From the NCBI GenBank assembly GCA_003117195.1, contig BDSI01000005.1, forward strand, positions 356,857 through 420,856: a stretch of 64,000 nucleotides of DNA, given 5' to 3'. Below, piece after piece: positions 11,001-22,900 of the stretch; the first letter of the stretch is position 1, and each line of letters starts with the position of its first letter. The position numbers and the translations under genes are program-made. Origin of the DNA: Eudorina sp. 2006-703-Eu-15. Taxonomy: Eukaryota > Chlorophyta > Chlorophyceae > Chlamydomonadales > Volvocaceae. Below the pieces are notes generated by a model. The model did not search any database. It saw only the letters and a program-made list of their open reading frames with translations, and had not been told where the DNA came from.

Positions 11001-14000
11001 CAGCTTGGCGCTCAGCTTGGGAGTTGCCTGTACCTACATCGCTGTCGCCTTCGGTATATCAGGCTGGACAGTGCTCATGGCTGCTCTGATCTCCTCAAGA
11101 GCGAAATTACTGTCGGGCGATGGGTCTGTCAGAACCCCTTCTGGGTCTGCGTCGGCGGACTGTGTCAAATCGCCTGTAAGCCCGGTGCCTGAGCATCCGC
11201 GGGATTAGCCTTTAGGTCTTACATCGCCAGACATTGCCGTGCAGCCGCTGCCTGCCCGTCGAACCACCCACTGTCGTCGTCCCTGGATGTGGTAGTGCCG
11301 TTAGAGTGGAGATAGGCTTCCGGGCCATGTCTAAAGGTTTATATATCGCGATTAATATGAGGACTCCTTCCACCATCATCATACCGAACCTACACCATAC
11401 GAACCGAGGGTCCAAGGCGGTTTATCCTGCCAACCAAGGACCTCATCTCATCCATTCACCCACACATCCTTAGAGACAGAGGGCTCAGCAATTGCCACCA
11501 ATCTAGCGTGCAAATCACAATCAATCAACTGTAATAAACTCCACCTAGCCATAATCTCACGCTCCTGAACACTGTCGGGGGTCACCCTAGGACTCGAACT
11601 AACCCAAGACCTTAAACCTAACCGTGGTAGTGTCACCTGACCGAGTCTGGATGTATCTGTGACAACCGTTCGCCTCCGTGGATGTGGTCAAATGTTGTGA
11701 CAGCACCGCCTCTGTCACAGTCGTCGGGCGCTCATCACTGATTGCCTCTGTATGCGACACTGCCCGCAGTCCCTTCTTGCACCGTTGCTGGGCGGCCTGC
11801 TAGGAGGTGCGTCCGGCAGGCGAGGGCAGTGGCCGGTTGCGTGAACAAGTGAAGGGCACGATGTTTGCGGCTGTGTTATCTTTCACCGGGGCACGCGGCC
11901 TGCTGATGCTTGCGTGAGGGCGTGTGAGCCGCGCTTCAGCTGTGGTTGAGGCTGTGGCGGAACGAGGCTGGGCTGGACTGGGTACAAACCCTAGCGATGT
12001 ACAAATGGATGGGCACCTTTGGTCTGTGCGGGTCGCGTCTTGAAAACCTGCAGGGCTGGGCGCGCTTGTGGTGCTTGCGGCCGTGGTTGTGATGGTAAAG
12101 CGACGGCGGGTGTTTGGGCAAGCAATGGACGTCGACGCCAATAAGGACGACCCTTCAACAAAACGCCCAACGCTGAGGCTGTGTGTTTCATCGTAAGTGA
12201 TCCGAGCCTTGCTTCGCATGGTGCCACACTGAGCAACCATGCACGGCGAGACTGGTTCCAGCGCTTGCTTGCTTTCACATGTGCCAGCATGTACTGAACT
12301 GTACTGAACAACACCGACTGGCAGACTTTATGCCAGCCACTAACTGTTATACGGATTGTACCTCCTTGTGCGGCGCAACAAATATATATCAATATCAGAA
12401 CGCGCGGCGATCGCCTGTGCCCTGCACAGAAACAAGGACGCCTTCGCGGCGAGCGGAACTCGCTCGTCATCGTGCTGCGATGTCCACACCGGACGCGCGG
12501 CATCAGCGGACGCTGGCCGCTGCCCCGCCGGCGCCCGCATTAGCAGCGAACAGCATCCACGGTCAATCCATGTCACGCAGCTGTGCGACAGCACCACGTC
12601 AATATCAGTTTCACCCGGTAGGGGACCTGACGTCGGCGGTGCACCGCTGTCCTTGAAAGAAGCCGCCCTTGTCTGTGGTGGCGGCGGATGCGCCCTACAG
12701 CAGGAGGGCAGCGAGCCCAGCAGCAGCACCGCCATGGGCATGGGCACGGGACCGTTGTGCAGCAGCCGGCGGCTGATGCGCCGCAGCAGCGGCTTGCAGT
12801 CGGGCGCAACGTCGTCAGGTGCGGTGGGTGGGAACTGCACCACTGACTTGACAGTTCGTTATCGCCAAGCGATTCCGTTCCGACAGCTGCGCCTGTCTCA
12901 GCGCCTGACTCCCGATCGACGCTCACAAAGGGATGAACAACATCCCAAGTCGTTGGTCCCTTTCCAGACTATTCAGACCTGCAACAACGACGTCATTGAT
13001 GGTTTTATAACCACGCACACCCTTTAATTTCGGGCAGCGTTGTCCCATGGCCTGTTGCCTACGTGAGCCCTCACACATACAGTCGCGCGTATCTCTACTT
13101 GCACGCCCTGGCATCCGACGTACCGCGAGCCTTGCTTCCGAACCTCTGACAGCGCCAAGGCCCACCTCCTCCTCATAGTTTTCCTGCAACCAAATCCTTC
13201 CGCCCGACATTGGCGTGTCCCTGTTGATACACAATGCATTCCCCACCATGCAGATGCCGGACCGGCGGATGGCGAGCGAAGCCGACCCTGCAGAACGGAC
13301 GACTTGATCGGGGAGCCTGTTACATCTCAGACGCCAATGCAGCAGGACGTCAAACTCGGTCTGGACCTGCAGAAGGGGGAGGTCCAGCTGAGCGGCGTCG
13401 TGCTTGGCAAGGGCAGCTTTGGGCGTGTGGTGGAGGGCGTGTACGGCAACACACGGGTTGCGGTCAAATTGTTGAACGCGGGGCTCATGATGAACATGCC
13501 AGCTGCAACAGCGAAGCACAGGGGGGAAAACGCGGGAGATGGTGACGGCGCAGTGCCCGCGGGCTCTGACAACCCGGCTGGGAATCGAGACATGGAGAAC
13601 CCTTCGGGCGGAGACCACGGGGTGTCCAAGGCCTGCGCAGCAACGAGCTTGGCCGCCCTGGCTCAGGAGGTGGAGGTGCTGGCGCGCTGCCAGCACCCCA
13701 ACATCGTGCGGCTGCTGGCGGCGTGCTTGGAGTGAGTACCAGCGGGTCTTTCCTGGGCCCTTCGTCGGGTTCGAACAGGGTCCTTGGTCGGGTCCTTCCT
13801 CGGTCCTTTGTCGAGTCCATCTGAGCCTTTGGTCGGGTTCGAACAGGGTCTTCGTCACGGCGAGCCTTCAGTGCGTGGAGTAAAGCACTGCGGCGCCGTA
13901 CTATATTGAGCGGGTTAGGTGCGGCGGTATGAGCAGCAAGCTTACCACGACAGCGCAGTACATACGCGAATGCGTTGTTTGTGTCTACCGGGAGCTCCAG

Positions 14001-16543
14001 GTGCTGGCTGCTGTTTCCGTGTTTGTTTTGGACACCGTGTTCTTCAGTGTTCTTTCCTTACTGCTGCTCTCTGCCGCTTTCGTCTCTGCTGTGTTGGGTA
14101 TATACCCAACAAGATATATCGTAGGTCTTTCCCAACCTGTCTGCTATCCGTATACATCATCCTCGCGTGATCGCTTTCTGATGCCGGCGTGTAACCCCGG
14201 CAGGCCTCCGCAAGTATGCTTGGTAATGGAACTCATGGAGACCTCCCTGGAGAAGTGGATGTACGGCGGCAGTATCGGGAGGCAGCTGGAGTTGCCAATG
14301 GTGGGTGCATGGGAGGAGTCTTCGACTGGGAGCGGAGCGTCTGTGGCTGGCCAGCTGCCTGGGAGCGGAGTGTCTGTGACTGGCCAGCTGCAACGCAATC
14401 CGCTTACTCAGACTTGGCCATTTAGGCCACTGTGCTTTCGTTCTTTGGCCTTGAGAGTATGAACCGACCCATATCGGCGGCCGTCCTAATCTGCTTTTGG
14501 AAATCGCCATCAGGTGTTGCACGTCGGTATGCAAATCGCCAGAGCCCTGTCGTACCTACACCCAACAATCCTGCACCGAGGTGAGCAGAAAGGGCGACCA
14601 AGGGTCGAACCAGCCGGGATAGACGTTCGGGTTTGAAATGCCAACGAGTGTCAGCCCATTTCTGTAGCTCGTCGCTTCCCACATACAGAGCTTGCGAATG
14701 GCCTCATGCACGGCCCCTTGCTTGCGCCGTCCTGAATTCCATCAGCGTTCCTCCTCTGCCCCAACGCGCTCGGGTCCCTCTCCCCGGATGCACCCTCCGA
14801 ACCCCGTGCTCCAGACCTCAAGCCCGCCAACGTGCTCATCTCGCAAGCAGATTGCGACAGGCCCATCGTCAAACTCGCGGTAATGTCCTCGGGCTGCGAG
14901 TCTTTATCCGTGGGATAGGACAGATCTCGAGGGTCAGCAGCAGCAGGCTGAAGAACGAAGTATCGCTGCCGTACTCAAATGCTGTGTATGTCCGTGCAGG
15001 ATTTCGGACTGTCCCGGCTGCATAACACCGTCCTCGTTACCAAGAACCCTGAAGTGGGGACGGTGAGGCTGGGTGGCGGTCGAGACCGAGGGAGGTTCAT
15101 GGTAGCGGTATTTGACGCTTGCTTGCTCCTTTGAGGTTTTTGGTGCTCCTAGACAAACGGACGCTTGTTCTATTAAAGTCTCATACCTCCTTTGAGGTTT
15201 TCGTACAGCCCCATGCCCTTACAGCCTATGTGCTGACGTACGCCTGCTAGTCGACTTGTGCTTCGTCGTCCCCTTCTCCATTTACCGTGCATCCAACACA
15301 GGCGCCGTACATGGCGCCGGAGACATATGATCTGGAAAACCAGATCGTCACTGATCGCGTGGTAGGAGTCGATCGGCGGAACGGACATGCACAGGGCGGG
15401 TCGGCGCATGGGCGTTACTATGCGGGGGCTGCGGCCGTCATCGATGACCCGCTTGGGTCCGCTGTAGCACCATTATTATTAATAGCCTATGAGAATCGCA
15501 AGCAACTGCATTTCAGTTTTACCGCATGGTGGCTGGATGGCTTCCTGGGTGGGGTAGCAAGCAGCTGTACGTGGTAGCTGGCCGTTATTAGCTTGGGGTG
15601 CGGTGCGCAGGAATCGATCGCGTACACGCACGTCCGTCCGTGCGTCGTCCTCTCTCACTTGCCATGGGTCGCATGCCAGGCATTCGCAGCAGCTCGCAGC
15701 TAGATGCGGACGCCTCCGAGCACCGGTCCGTGATTTGCCTTGAAACCTCGTTCGTCGTCGTTCACTGATGTGCTGCAGTGTCCATCCATCAGCAGGTGGT
15801 TGCGCTCTGTTCGCTTTGTTGGTTGGTTGGCCGCCGGTCCCCGGCCCATGCACGTACCGTATGTCCACCTCGTATGTCCACCTCGTATGTCCACTTGCTC
15901 ACCTTGATCTCTCAGCACGTAACATGTTCGATCGATCGTCAGCACCGCGGTGTCGTGCCCCGCCCGTCCCGGCCCGTCCCGACATACAGGACATTTACGC
16001 CTTTGGTGTGATCCTGTGGGAGATGCTGTCCGGCAAGCGACCCTGGGAAGGCCAGGGTGTGGTGCAGGTGCGCGCGCGCAAACGTCCCGGACTCACATGC
16101 GCCTGCCTAGCAATCAGCCGGTTGCATGATGACGATGTTTGTTGCCGGACGACGAGGTTTGCCTGCTTGCATCAGTTCACGGGTTTATGGACGGCGGGAT
16201 TCAAAGTCCCACTGCACACTAGCTGACCGAAACCCCCGCCTCCGCCGTCCCGCGCCTCCGCGGGTCGGATGCATGTATGTGTGCGTGTGCCCTTGCCCAG
16301 ATCGCCTACAGCGTCGTCATTCAGGGCCTCCGACTACCCCTGGATGACCTCAGCGAGCGGCGCTGTCCCCCGAAGCTGCGCTCAGTCATTATGGAGTGTT
16401 GGGACGCGGACCCCGTACGGCGGCCGGCAGCGGCCGAGATATACAAGGCCCTGGCGCTGCAGCAACAGCAGGTCGATTTGTGTGCGTGCACGCCTTCTAC
16501 CTGTCGCACACCTTATCATGATACATGTTTCTATTCGGCTTAG
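8059..16543 (+). CDS. receptor-like TKL (MAPKKK-type) protein kinase, many exons
   Basis: Predicted membrane receptor kinase phosphorylating Ser/Thr. The ATG at 8059 begins a signal peptide (MYKAIFLALAFACWP); exon 1 runs 8059-8616. Ectodomain exons include 9366-9456, about 9803-10150 (PAGTCLPDSLYMA, PRMGIYKDIAMYGTD) and one ending at 10690. These resemble, from memory, ectodomains of volvocine kinase families. A hydrophobic stretch (VACTYIAVAFGISGWTVLMA) at about 11020-11085, followed by SSRAK, is the likely TM helix. Kinase exons end or run: ~13304-13731 (GKGSFGRVV, VAVKLL), 14204-14300, 14514-14580, 14815-14879 (HRDLKPANVL across the junction), 15000-15062 (DFGLSRL), 15302-15361 (MAPETY), 15990-16067 (DIYAFGVILWEML), then from 16301 to the stop at 16543. 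Junction phases agree, and the key Lys, HRD, DFG and APE residues are all present. The cytoplasmic linker (11.2-13.2 kb) and some ectodomain exons are unresolved. Confidence 0.85.
11175..11223 (+). mobile_element. solo LTR of a miniature LTR retrotransposon
   Basis: This 49-base sequence starts TGTAAGCCCGG and ends GGTCTTACA. It matches the LTR of the complete element at 42845-43135 at 48 of 49 positions. It is flanked by a perfect 5-base duplication TCGCC (11170-11174 and 11224-11228), as expected after LTR-LTR recombination. It lies directly after the TM-encoding segment of the kinase gene. Its first bases supply a GTAAGC that could act as a splice donor. Confidence 0.88.
15421..15486 (+). 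repeat. truncated L1-like 3' end
   Basis: It contains GTCATCGATGACCCG followed by GGGTCCGCTGTAGCA and an ATTATTATTA tail. This matches the 3' end of the L1-like element that ends near 39462. It lies in a kinase intron. Confidence 0.6.
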
Positions 16544-19500
16544 CGTGCTGGGACAGGGGGCATATCCATGCACGGGCGAGGGATGAGACCAGTAAATGAT
16601 GTCGTTGGGACTTTGCCACATATTCATAGGCACAGGAATGTCGCTTGTGGTATCTTGGGTAATCAACTGGCCATCCCCGCTCTGCACTATCCTCATCTGC
16701 ACTATCCTCATTTGCAGGAGCGCGGACTCCTCGAGACCGGGCTCCTGCAAGTGGTTTCGAATCCATCCGGCAAAGACCTGCCATGCGTCCGACAAACCAC
16801 TTACCTCCGTGTCGCGTTTCCCTGAACGTTCTAACCCTCAAAACGTAGGTTCTTGGTATGGCACCGTCGTCTATCCCAAACCATGGACACCGCAGTGGAG
16901 TGGCAGTAACCTGAGACCGGGGGCGTGGTTTACTGGATGTGGTTTACTGGATGCTGCGGACCGCAAGCGCAGCATCTTCAAGCGCTGTGGAAGAGCCCAC
17001 GAGCGGGGAGTGCACGTGCACGTCGTCAAGCAAGCACGCCGACCGATGTTGAAATTGTTCTTTGCGGCGGCAAGCAACCAGGTGCGATTGCAGTAGCAAT
17101 GCTCGCTCCCAGCGGCGCGTCTGCGATTGTAAACGTTTCACGGGCATTGGGTTAAGCGAATTCAGGGGCATTGTAACTTGCCTGACCCATCCAGGCGAGG
17201 TCAGACGGGAACCGCTGACCGGTGGATCGACCGCCACCCGACGGTGACGCTGCCGCCCGCCGTGTACACAGCACTTTACGTTGCCCAGGTACAGGAGTGC
17301 TCTCTGGTGATTTACTATTAAGGATGTTACAGCGGACCCCGCGGGTCATCGGTGACAGCTGGTGGTTTGTTGTAGTGTGGATGAATAATGAAACGCTGTC
17401 AAGGCTGGCGCACCACCTCCAGTCGGCGCTTGCTGGCTTATCCGGGTGCTGTAGGGTCGGGTTCTGCTTGCCTTGCTTCTTGGCAACCACACAAGTTGAT
17501 CAGGATCGGCATGTATACCACCATACACACCATACAGCCCTTTATTCCCTATCTACTTACCATGGGACGTAAGAATGCGAATGCGTGCGCGCGAAAAAGG
17601 CACCCATCGCTTTCGTGAGCAGATGGGCATTCGAAAGAAAAAGGCAGGAAAATAAGGAATTATGAAGGGTTGCCATTCGTCATGCTAAAATTCATTCGCT
17701 CAAGGGAAAGTGCGTGTGTGGGCGGCTGTGTTCGCGATGATCCGTCCGCCGACGGGGGGTCCTGATAAGTGCGCTCACTTGCTGGCACAATTGACGGGGT
17801 GGCGGAGGAGACGCGGATCGGTTATCCACACGCCGTGCCTTAAGCGCACATGCTGCTTAGCGTTGACTGCATGGGATTTTTGTTCATAATGCACTTAGGC
17901 GCTGCGTGCGGCTGGAGTGGAGAGGCGTCGGCCGCCGCTGACAGATCGCGACTCCTTGACAAAGGCAATGTATGTTCTCGAGCGTCCGCATTTGCATTGA
18001 TGAGCTGGAGTTTTGCTGGGATGTGTGCCGTGGTAGTGGGGATGGTATGACGTGCGCGCCTGCAAACGTTTTACGATTGGCGAGCCAGCCGACCAAGCAC
18101 ATTGACCACCATCCATTCGTTGGAGCCAAGGTGTCCATCGGTGCATTCACCGGCGGGCTGCCCCACCCATCTACCTGTTACCCGTGTCGGGTCTCGGGGC
18201 TGCTGGCTTGGTATGCGTTGATGCTTGGATAGATGCGGCCAGGGGGGTCGGCGGACAGATTCGTGGGGTTCTCCGAAGGCGTTTTGCTGCTGTATCCTGG
18301 ATCCGCTTGCTTGTTTAATTTCCTTGGGAAAGTCTAGAATCCACTTCATTCACTTTATTGCACGGTTGTACGGTGATTTTGCGTTGTCTTGTGCAAACGA
18401 CGGCACGATACTTCTTACTACGCCACGCACTGGGTATCCTCACATGATGTTGTCGTACTGTACGACTCATACTGTGCTACCCAGGTGTGTCACGGATGGG
18501 TATTTCGGTCATGTCCGGCTTCCTACCTTGGTTCGATGGGCTGTAGCTGCTCACCTGTCGATGCGGTTGGTGCTGCCACGAGCTTGCCGCGCCGTCACAT
18601 GCACACGACAGCGGAACACAGGAGCGTGTCGAGGCCAGGGAAGGGAAGCGGTAATGATTTGAACATGAAGATGGGGTCGCGGGCAACACACTTTGCGTGC
18701 GACCCGTTGGGAGGACGCACGCACGTACGTACGTTGAACGGTGTGATGGTGTGCCGTACACGTGGCGTGACACCACTGTGCAACCATGCAACAGGCTTGG
18801 TTCAGCAACGTTTGGCTTTCAAGAGGACCAGCGGTCGGCTGCAGCAGGATGCCATGTCGGTGTTTCCAGGGTCCGGGAAGTCCAGAAGCTTCAGTGCTGC
18901 GTCGATGCCTGTGTTAGTTCGTGGTGGTCAGACCCGATCGTCACACTCAGTGACTTGGGATCAAATTTGGATGACTTGATATTGTGATCGTATTAAGGGG
19001 GTGACTGGCAGACAGGGTGACCTGCGGGCAGGCAGGGTTACACCAGGTCCATGTGTCGAGTAAACCCCTGTATGAAGGGGTGAAAAGACGACACCATAAG
19101 CGATCACCAGCCTCGTCCCAGGCGATCTCACGGAACTCCTGTATTTCTCATATTGTAAACAAGTTGAACCTTGGAAACCTGCTGATTTCCTTATGGTGCT
19201 CAGAATGGAGCAATGGACGGGACCAAACGAGACAGATGCAAGGGTCGCCATCCCCTTTGCTAACGAAGGACTCCTGTCCACATTCACAGTTGCTTAAAAG
19301 AATTTTAATTGTTTGAAAGCTAATTTTTGATGTATTCTTGCTAGACAGTGTTCCCGCTGCTGCCTTGTGCTTACGGTCGCCAGGGATCGCCTCCCGCACG
19401 TTTGGCACTTAAGCACTGACAGATAGGTACTGATTACTTCGTAATTGGAATATGTAAATCAATGTAATTGCTTAAACCGCGTCCATAGGGCTTCCTCAAA

Positions 19501-19919
19501 CTCTACCTGAACGACCTGAGTAGTCCATGCAGAAAGTAAACAACCCAGACAAAAGAATTATACATTATCACCCATTTCATAAAGGGTTTATGTTTATAAC
19601 ATTGAGGCTTTGTGTAGTGATCATCCAGGGACACTAGGTACGAAGCGGTACTCTCGTGACGTCTCGTTTGAACGACCAAACACGACCACAGTCCCGATAC
19701 AACAAATTTTAATTATTAGAGATATTATTTGTTTCAGAACTGCACCTGGCGCTGGGTGTTCGTGGCGCTGACGGTCGCCAGGCCTATCTGGCGAGTGTCT
19801 GGCGGGAGCCGAAGCCTCGTGCTAGATCACAGCAGCGTGACTGCAGCCCTGCACCTTGCACTTTTATTTCCAAGCCATTCAGTCAACATATGCGACCGTG
19901 GTGATCATCTTAATCCAAA
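16544..19919. other. intergenic region, no gene recognised
   Basis: Separates the kinase stop from the start codon of the first metallopeptidase gene. It should hold the kinase 3'UTR (or additional short kinase exons) and the peptidase promoter. Open frames are short and show no domain. A truncated L1-like 3' end sits at about 17319-17358. Confidence 0.45.
17319..17358 (-). repeat. truncated L1-like 3' end
   Basis: Reads ATTAAGG then TGTTACAGCGGACCCCG and CGGGTCATCGGTGAC. It is the reverse complement of the L1-like 3' terminus with a short A/T-rich tail. Confidence 0.65.
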
Positions 19920-22900
19920 ATGCTAATCCGGCGGATCGGATGGTTCACCCTGATGATGGCGCTCGCTTTGATGGGGGCGACTTCGCGTCCCGCGGCCGCC
20001 TCTTCCCAAGGTGCTGACTGCCACAGCTAGCCGCTGCTCCGCTGCCGTTCTTATTACTATTATTTGCTTCCGGTTGAATTTTTCATCATTTCAATGATGG
20101 GGTGATGAGATTCACGGCCCAAACGCAACAAACGTTTCTGATGAAGACGGCAGGCCACCCATATCTAGTTCTGTCTGCGGGGTGTGACCAGTCCTGCTCA
20201 GTGTGATCCGTCCGCTGACCGATTACAGACTTCCACAACTGCTCACGCCGGCCGTTTACGATGGCACTGGACACTAGGGCTAGGGCGCATGTTGACGGTG
20301 GACCAAATGTGCATCAACGCACGAGCGAATCTGCGGACCCCGCAGGATGTTTATATAAACGCCTACCGGGGCCTACCAAGATGCGGCGCACGTGTGTTCT
20401 GGTGATGCAGGCGGCGGCGGCGTGACAGGGCTACCTGCAACCGCCCCGAAGCCGCAGCAGCGGCCGTTCCTGGCGGTCGACGACCCGCGACTGGCCAGCA
20501 GCCTTGAAGCCCAGCAGCTGTACGAGCAGGCGTCCAACGTGTCGGCCGTCGCCTACCTGCTCCTGGCGGCCGCCGATCCGCTTGCGCACGCGCCGGGTAC
20601 GCAGGCCGCGTGCAGCTTACTTGTGGAGGCATGTGATATATACATTCATTGTTGATAAGGATGTTACAGGGGACCCGCGGTTCATCGGTGGCAGTGAAAG
20701 CTCCATGCGTGTCCCCGCGTGCGCAACCCATCATGCACGCAAATCGGCCGAATTCGAGGCAAGAGGCTTGCTCCGGTCGAAGCCGGGGATGCCCAAGTGG
20801 GACATCGCGCCGACCTTCCGGGACCTACCTTCTCCGCCCGGGGCCTTGCTTGCTCCGTCCGTGCGCTCTTACTCCGCCCGTCCAGCTCCAGAAGCCGACC
20901 AGGGACCAGCACACACCCCTGCCCTCACATCACCTACGGGCCCTCGCTGACTCCCTTCACGTGACCTGAAGTCTGAAAATCGCTTGGGTGTTCGTAGCAT
21001 CCATGGACGTCGTCCGAATAGCTAGCAGGGGAACGTGACAGTGAACCAACAGGGACCGTAACCGCGTTGAGGGCACCGGATGAGAGAAGCCGGACCTGCG
21101 CTTGGATGGTGTCCGCTGCAGACGGGCGAGATCGGATTCGTTCAGCGTTAAGGTCCTGCACTCCCTGCCGCTCACAACGTTTTTCACAGGAACTACGGGA
21201 AGCAACGAACACGGAGATGAAGCAACGCGTTCTTTGTGCGTTCGCTGTATGCACATCCCCGTATGCATGTACAGGCTCGTCCGGCGGCCTGCTGCAGTAC
21301 TTGACACCCCTCACCATGCGCCTGTACGCATCCTCGCCGGATCGCTGCGCCTCTTCACTCGTACGGGAACTGTACGAGTTGTCGTGGCAACTGTACGGCT
21401 CGACAGATGTCTTACAGGTATGTACTTGCGCCGGGGCACGATCTTACTGTGCGGAAGTATTAAATGACAATGTTACAGTGGACCCCGGCAGTGTGTTGGT
21501 TTTCCCTTGTCTCTTCCTACTCTATTCCTACCGCCCGTTCCTCAGGCCTGCCAGTACGACATGTTCCAATCGCTCAAGGAGACGTTCACCTGGGTCAAGG
21601 ACAACGTGCCGTTGAGGTCGCCGGAGGGCCTCAGCAGCGGCCCCTCGCCGGCAGCAGTCGCGCTCTGGCCCGACCTCGACCAGGACCCGCCCGCCCAGCT
21701 GACCGCCGCCGTGGCGGCCGCCCTCTCCGACCCCGCCCAGCTGGGCGGCACAGGGATGCTGCTGGCCGGCAGCTGCGGCCTCGTACCCGCCGTGGACTTC
21801 GCCCCACTCGTCCCGCGAATCTCCGCTGCTCTGGAACGACTCCACGCCGATCTGCCTACCTTGCAGCAAATCACCGAACGCGAGCGTGTTTCCCGTTGGG
21901 GCCCCCGTGAAAGCACCGGAGCCGCATCAGCATCAGCAGCAGCAGCAGCCGAGCCATTACCCGAGCCTGTGGTCAGCAGCGGCGGCAGCAGCGGCGGCAG
22001 CAGCGGCGGCAGCAGCGGCCGCCGCCGACTGGCTGCGCTCACCAAGGTGTACACCATGCCGCCTGGCAACTATTCGTTGCCGGCGGAGATGCCGCGGCTT
22101 CTGATACCGCTGGTGTTTCACGTCCTGCAGTACAAGGAGAGCACGACCGGCGTGGGCCCCGCGGAGTACGCCCAGGCTCCGGCCTTCCTGGAGCGGATGG
22201 TCCGTCAAACCAACCTGATGGCCAAACCCACCAACATCCAGTTCTTCACCAAGGTAAAATGGAAACACAACGTGTGTTTAGAAAGGAGCGAGACCCGCAC
22301 ACACGCAATGTGCACCCTAGACTTTGCGACGTATGGCTGCAGCCAAGCGGGCTCGCTCGGCGCGCGGGCGGCGTGGACCCACCTGCTCTTGTCTGTCTGG
22401 ACTTGAGGCACGCATCCGGAATGCTCGCGGCCGGGCACGTGGTATAATCGCAGGAGGTCCACACCAACGCCTCTCGGTACCCGGAGCTGCTGCTGCCCAA
22501 CCGCACCGCCTGGCTCGCTTCGCCGAACTGTTACGGGTTCCCTTGGTGCCTCTCCAATGCGAATTTCATGAGCTCGTGAGTACATTGTATAGTAATTGTC
22601 ACAAGACAATAGTTACGGGCGGGACATGGGTCCAGCCCCTACGAAGTGACAGTTCCAGGCAGGGCCGCAACGCCCCACCCGGCAACGAAGCAGACCGTCG
22701 GCGGGGGGTGCGTGGTGTAGCAGACATAGCATGCGAATAATCAGACCGCCCCAGAGTTCGCGCCGGCACGGCTGTCACCGACGACCACTGTCCCGTCACT
22801 GAAAGCGCGTGTCCCTCGAGTGTGCCACCACCACCACCTCAGCACGCCAAAGCAAAAGTAGGGATGCGACCTCGGCGCCCGATGCAGGCTGGCGACCGAC

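Noticed and set aside
11800..12843. Minus-strand Ser/Thr- and Arg-rich open frames
   Set aside because: They fall in the unresolved cytoplasmic-linker region of the kinase gene on the opposite strand and show no domain.
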